Positions 61,183 to 64,000 of a stretch of 64,000 nt of DNA are shown here, one piece after another. The DNA is taken from positions 1,287,501 to 1,351,500 of the forward strand of contig NZ_CP015283.1 of the NCBI RefSeq assembly GCF_002094975.1. Direction: 5' to 3'. How positions within the stretch are numbered: position 1 is the first letter of the stretch; the number at the start of each line of letters is the position of its first letter. The notes under the pieces are model-generated. The model did no database searches and was not told the DNA's origin. It saw only the letters and a list, made by a program, of their open reading frames with translations. The translations under genes were made by a program, and so were the position numbers. This DNA comes from Streptococcus salivarius (GTDB taxonomy: Bacteria > Bacillota > Bacilli > Lactobacillales > Streptococcaceae).

Positions 61183-61443
61183 ATGTCAGATAAACAAATG
61201 AAAACCCTTGGTTGGGTGGCAACCTTCATGTCAGTTATGATGTATGTATCATACGTACCACAAATCATGGACAATTTGTCTGGTCATAAAGGAAACTTTA
61301 TCCAACCATTGGTAGCTGCAGTCAACTGTAGCCTTTGGGTTTACTATGGTCTCTTTAAAAAAGAACGTGACCTTCCCCTTGCTGCGGCCAATGCACCAGG
61401 TATTATCTTTGGTTTAATTACAGCATTGACAGCTTTGTTCTAA
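61183..61443 (+). CDS. SemiSWEET family sugar transporter, 86 residues
   Basis: A bacterial half-SWEET of three membrane segments (about 6-26, 38-57, 64-84) that forms a dimeric pore for sugars. The conserved PQ motif is in YVSYVPQIMDNL, and VNCSLWVYYGLFKKERD is typical of the MtN3/SWEET family. ATG 61183 is 6 bp after GAGGAG; ATG 61165 would add six residues containing that ribosome site. Substrate not determinable. Confidence 0.9.
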   Translation: MSDKQMKTLGWVATFMSVMMYVSYVPQIMDNLSGHKGNFIQPLVAAVNCSLWVYYGLFKKERDLPLAAANAPGIIFGLITALTALF

Positions 61444-61485
61444 AATAAAGCAAAATTTCTTTCTATACTTTTTTTCTTAACGCAG

Positions 61486-61546
61486 AAAACGAGAGCAGAA
61501 CTAGCGACAGTTAAAGATTGTCGTTCTAGTTTCACTCTCGTTTTTT
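61486..61546. terminator. Long bidirectional terminator
   Basis: AACGAGAG pairs with CTCTCGTT, and inside AGAACTAGCGACA pairs with TGTCGTTCTAGTT with a bulge. A and T tracts on both sides serve the convergent SemiSWEET and glutathione peroxidase genes. Confidence 0.8.
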
Positions 61547-61550
61547 GTTT

Positions 61551-62033
61551 TTAGTTACTAAGAAGAGCCTTGATAGCATCTTCCATTTTTAGTGGTTCAG
61601 TTTTGGAAGAAAAGCGTTCGACGACTTGACCTTCACGGTTAATCAAAAACTTAGCAAAGTTCCATTCGATTCTAGCCCCAAGCGGTCCAGATTTTTCTTG
61701 TTTTAGCCAATCAAAAAGTGGTTCTGCTTCCTTACCATTGACCTTGATTTTGGCAAAACGAGGGAAGGTAGTATGGTAATTGAGGGTACAGAAGGTATTG
61801 ATTTCTTCAGCACTACCAGGGGCCTGCCCCATAAATTGATTACAAGGAAAATCAAGAATCTCGAAACCCTGGTCTTTGTATTTGTCATAAAGTTCCTGCA
61901 AACCTTGATACTGTGGCGTCAAACCACAACCTGTTGCTGTATTGACGATTAAGACGACCTTGCCCTTATAATCATTTAGGGATACGGGCTGGTCAGCTTG
62001 ATCTGAAACTGTAAAATCGTATAAGGTTGTCAT
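61551..62033 (-). CDS. gpo: Glutathione peroxidase family protein
   Basis: A thiol peroxidase of 160 residues reducing hydrogen or lipid peroxides. The peroxidatic residue is Cys36 in NTATGCGLTPQY (cysteine in place of selenocysteine). The blocks FPCNQFMGQAPG (with a possible resolving Cys) and IEWNFAKFLINREG carry the conserved Gln, Trp and Asn of the active site. AAAGGAG precedes the ATG. In streptococci these enzymes often use thioredoxin. Confidence 0.93.
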   Translation of the reverse strand: MTTLYDFTVSDQADQPVSLNDYKGKVVLIVNTATGCGLTPQYQGLQELYDKYKDQGFEILDFPCNQFMGQAPGSAEEINTFCTLNYHTTFPRFAKIKVNGKEAEPLFDWLKQEKSGPLGARIEWNFAKFLINREGQVVERFSSKTEPLKMEDAIKALLSN

Positions 62034-62414
62034 AAAAAACTCCTTTGGCTTAGTTGAGACTATTATAGCAAAGTTAGTTAGAGAAGTGTTTATTCAGGAA
62101 GAATAGAGATTAAATGGTGTTTGTGATAGTAATTCTTTATATTGGCGTTAAGAATTACTTATAGCTGACGGTAATAATACTATGTAAGGATATGTACTTA
62201 AAAGAAGTTAACAATAGGTTTTAACGTTATTTGGGTTACTATATCATAAATTTTATTTATGGCTAGGGATAAAATTTCTTTATTTTTCGGATGTGATAAT
62301 CTCTGATAAGATAATGTCATTCAGTTTTGAAGCAGCTAGTGATAATAGGAGTTGAAAGTATTTTAGGTATGTTCATTAGCTGTTGATATTAGGATAAGAG
62401 AAAAGGAGATTCTT
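62034..62414. other. Divergent intergenic region with a hairpin
   Basis: The 381 bp have no gene. A perfect 10-bp stem AGTAATTCTT/AAGAATTACT lies at 62128-62159 without a T run. No T-box, SAM or cobalamin riboswitch pattern was recognised, and no clear promoter could be fixed for the downstream gene. Confidence 0.5.
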
Positions 62415-63413
62415 ATGTCAGAAAAAAGAGAGTTAGTTTTGAAAGCATTTCGTGGAGAAAGTGTTGATCGTGTCCCGGTGGGATTTTGGCATCATTTTAC
62501 TACTGAAGCAGAGTGGTTACATGGTTTTGAAAATCCAGAAATTATTGATAAAAATAAGGCTGGTCATAAAAAATTTATAGAAGAAGTCAAACCCGATTTT
62601 GTTAAATTGATGAGTGATGGTTTCTTTGCATACCCACAACCTGCTTTTAAAGACTTTAAGTCAATCAGTGATTTGCAAACAATTGAACCTTTAGGTGCAA
62701 ATCATCCTTGGATTTCTGCCCAAGTTGAACTTGTAAAAAGTTTGATTGCTGATTTTCCTGAAGATATCGTTGCAATTTACAATATCTTCGCTCCGGTTAC
62801 TTATTTTAAATGGTTAGTTGGAAAGGTTTCGGGTGGAGATGACGCTATCGCAGATTACATTGAGGAGAACCGTGAAGCTTTGAAGCATGTTTTAGATGTT
62901 ATTGGAGAAGACATCGCAAGTCTTAGTCAGAGAGTGATTAAAGAAGCTGGTGCTGATGGTATTTACCTAAGTGTTCAAAGTATTCAAGATAATCGTGTTA
63001 GCGCTGAGACTTATAAGGAAATCATTTCTCCAAGTGAATTAAAGGTTTTAGATGCAGCTAATGAGGTCAAGGGTCACAATATTCTACATATTTGCGGTTA
63101 CGAAGGGGCTCGTAATAACATCGAACTCTTTAAAGATTATTCTGCTCAGGTAATTAATTGGGCGGTTGGTCCTGAAGGAATTAGTTTGGCAAAAGGCCGT
63201 AACATTTTTGGAGGTCGCACAGTTCTTGGTGGGTTTGAAAATGGAAAAGATGGTCTTCTATATACTGGAACTAAAACAGCTATTCAAGAAAAGGTTAGGG
63301 AGATTATTGCTGATACTGGAACCCATGGGTTAATCATTGGTGCTGATTGCACGATTCCAAGTGATGTTAACCATGAGCGTATTGAATGGGTACGTGAAGC
63401 AGCAATTTTGTAA
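62415..63413 (+). CDS. UroD-superfamily protein with MtaA-type zinc motif (predicted methyltransferase)
   Basis: The 332-residue protein has the uroporphyrinogen decarboxylase fold (PF01208) but lacks the UroD N-terminal RQAGRY signature; its N-terminus reads VPVGFWHHF. It keeps the methylcobamide methyltransferase zinc ligands: His225-x-Cys227 in ILHICG and Cys312 in GADCTIP. This fits MtaA/MtbA/CmuA-type enzymes that move a methyl group to a thiol. AAAAGGAG precedes the ATG. A substrate-binding protein follows 18 bp later, suggesting import and use of a methylated or thiol compound. The substrate is unknown. Confidence 0.75.
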   Translation: MSEKRELVLKAFRGESVDRVPVGFWHHFTTEAEWLHGFENPEIIDKNKAGHKKFIEEVKPDFVKLMSDGFFAYPQPAFKDFKSISDLQTIEPLGANHPWISAQVELVKSLIADFPEDIVAIYNIFAPVTYFKWLVGKVSGGDDAIADYIEENREALKHVLDVIGEDIASLSQRVIKEAGADGIYLSVQSIQDNRVSAETYKEIISPSELKVLDAANEVKGHNILHICGYEGARNNIELFKDYSAQVINWAVGPEGISLAKGRNIFGGRTVLGGFENGKDGLLYTGTKTAIQEKVREIIADTGTHGLIIGADCTIPSDVNHERIEWVREAAIL

Positions 63414-63431
63414 GAAAAAGGAGAGATTAAT

Positions 63432-64000
63432 ATGAGTAAAAAGACATGGATTATTGGTGGAGCAGTTGTTGTAGCACTTATTGGGGCTACAGTTATTGGA
63501 CGTAGCTTAACAGGAGATAAAAAAGCAAAATCAGACTCTGGAAAGGTAACAACATTAAAGGTTGCCCATACTCAAAACTATGTTCCTTATGATTTTGTTG
63601 ATAAGGATGGTAATTCTGATGGCTATGAGGTAGCTGTATTAAAGGAAATTGATAAAAAGCTTCCACAGTACAAATTTGAATATACTGGAACAAGTGATGA
63701 TGACCTTTTGATTGGTTTAGAGTCAGGTAAATATGACATTGGTACTAAGGGCGCGTGGTATACAGATGAACGTGCTAAAAAGTTTATTATTCCTAAAGAT
63801 CCAATTGGAGCAAGTATTATTGGATTTACCATTCGTAAGGATGATAAAGATAAATATAAAAATATCTCTGATTTTGCAAAACAAAATGGTCGATTGGTGC
63901 CAATTTCACCACAAAATGCTCAGTGGAATGTTATCAAAGACTACAACGATGAGCATAAAGATCAACCAATCGAGTTGACATCTGCGGAATCTTTCCAAGT
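63432..64000 (+). CDS. ABC transporter substrate-binding protein, amino-acid type, 3'-truncated by the window end
   Basis: The frame is open from ATG 63432 (after AAAGGAGAG) to the end of the window; 189 complete residues are visible. It is a family 3 solute-binding protein: LKVAHTQNYVPYDFVDKDG, GYEVAVLKEIDKKL, GLESGKYDIG and the lobe change IGFTIRKDD are typical of amino-acid binders. The N-terminal hydrophobic stretch (6-26) has no lipobox cysteine, so it is a signal anchor rather than a lipoprotein. It is co-transcribed with the UroD-like gene. Confidence 0.88.
   Translation, partial: MSKKTWIIGGAVVVALIGATVIGRSLTGDKKAKSDSGKVTTLKVAHTQNYVPYDFVDKDGNSDGYEVAVLKEIDKKLPQYKFEYTGTSDDDLLIGLESGKYDIGTKGAWYTDERAKKFIIPKDPIGASIIGFTIRKDDKDKYKNISDFAKQNGRLVPISPQNAQWNVIKDYNDEHKDQPIELTSAESFQ

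Noticed and set aside
62034..62414. Riboswitch or T-box leader upstream of the UroD-like gene
   Set aside because: Only one isolated 10-bp stem is visible; no conserved T-box, SAM or cobalamin elements were recognised.
62415..63413. Annotation as uroporphyrinogen decarboxylase (hemE)
   Set aside because: The UroD signature at the N-terminus is missing, while the HxC and distal Cys zinc ligands of MtaA-type enzymes are present.

Overview
The window is a piece of a low-GC Firmicute chromosome. It most resembles the salivarius group of Streptococcus (S. salivarius or S. vestibularis rather than dairy S. thermophilus). The main reasons are the galR-galK-galT-galE-galM-lacS-lacZ block with a 634-residue LacS carrying a fused IIA domain, a complete msm/raffinose operon, and a secreted protein built of glucan/choline-binding-type repeats. 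No rRNA, tRNA, CRISPR array, insertion sequence or prophage was recognised. The organism assignment is inference from gene content.

Layout. 0-8.5 kb: 5'-truncated pepO, a small unknown gene, a frameshifted metallophosphoesterase, a large repeat-rich secreted protein and a ThrE-like exporter. 8.6-13.0 kb: a PTS-dependent dihydroxyacetone kinase operon (dhaK-dhaL-dhaM) with a Gfo/Idh/MocA oxidoreductase, then glycerol dehydrogenase. 13.2-15.4 kb: a small membrane protein and a DUF1846 protein. 15.6-23.7 kb: a type I restriction-modification locus in the order hsdM-rhuM-hsdS-ABC-type ATPase-hsdR. The ATPase has the size, place and putative catalytic triad of the anticodon nuclease PrrC. 23.8-35.4 kb: msmR, aga, msmE-msmF-msmG-msmK, fructokinase, gtfA and dexB for raffinose, melibiose and isomaltosides. 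35.5-46.5 kb: galR and the Leloir/lactose genes. 47-52 kb: a TPR protein ending in an RNA-polymerase alpha-CTD-like domain, an aldo/keto reductase, a DUF1275 protein, a nitroreductase, an orphan PTS EIIC-like protein and a DUF915 hydrolase. 53.1-55.3 kb: an Rrf2 regulator, a VOC dioxygenase-like protein and a nitroreductase, linked by one shared operator. 55.8-57.3 kb: a small protein, an XRE regulator, a DUF3169 protein and an apparent ABC-ATPase remnant. 57.4-62 kb: an aldo/keto reductase, a TetR-ABC-FtsX exporter operon, a SemiSWEET sugar transporter and glutathione peroxidase. 62.4-64 kb: a UroD-superfamily protein with an MtaA-type zinc motif, followed by a substrate-binding protein cut by the window end.

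How the parts fit together. The sugar block from 23.8 to 46.5 kb reads as one metabolic module. Aga releases galactose, which feeds galKTE; GtfA phosphorolyses the released sucrose, and the fructokinase consumes the fructose. LacS and LacZ bring in and split lactose, and GalM and the Leloir enzymes take the galactose. Candidate cre sites lie at the promoters of the dha, aga, dexB, galK and lacS units, and GalR-type operators flank galK and lacS.

The most interesting items are the PrrC-like restriction locus with a three-copy 12-bp spacer repeat in hsdS, the compact Rrf2 regulon with five TTGTAA-N9-TTACAA operators, the MtaA-like methyltransferase beside a substrate-binding protein, the TPR/alpha-CTD fusion, and a roughly 70-nt intergenic hairpin present twice. 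Many gene starts were placed downstream of the longest open frame because a ribosome binding site supports the internal start.
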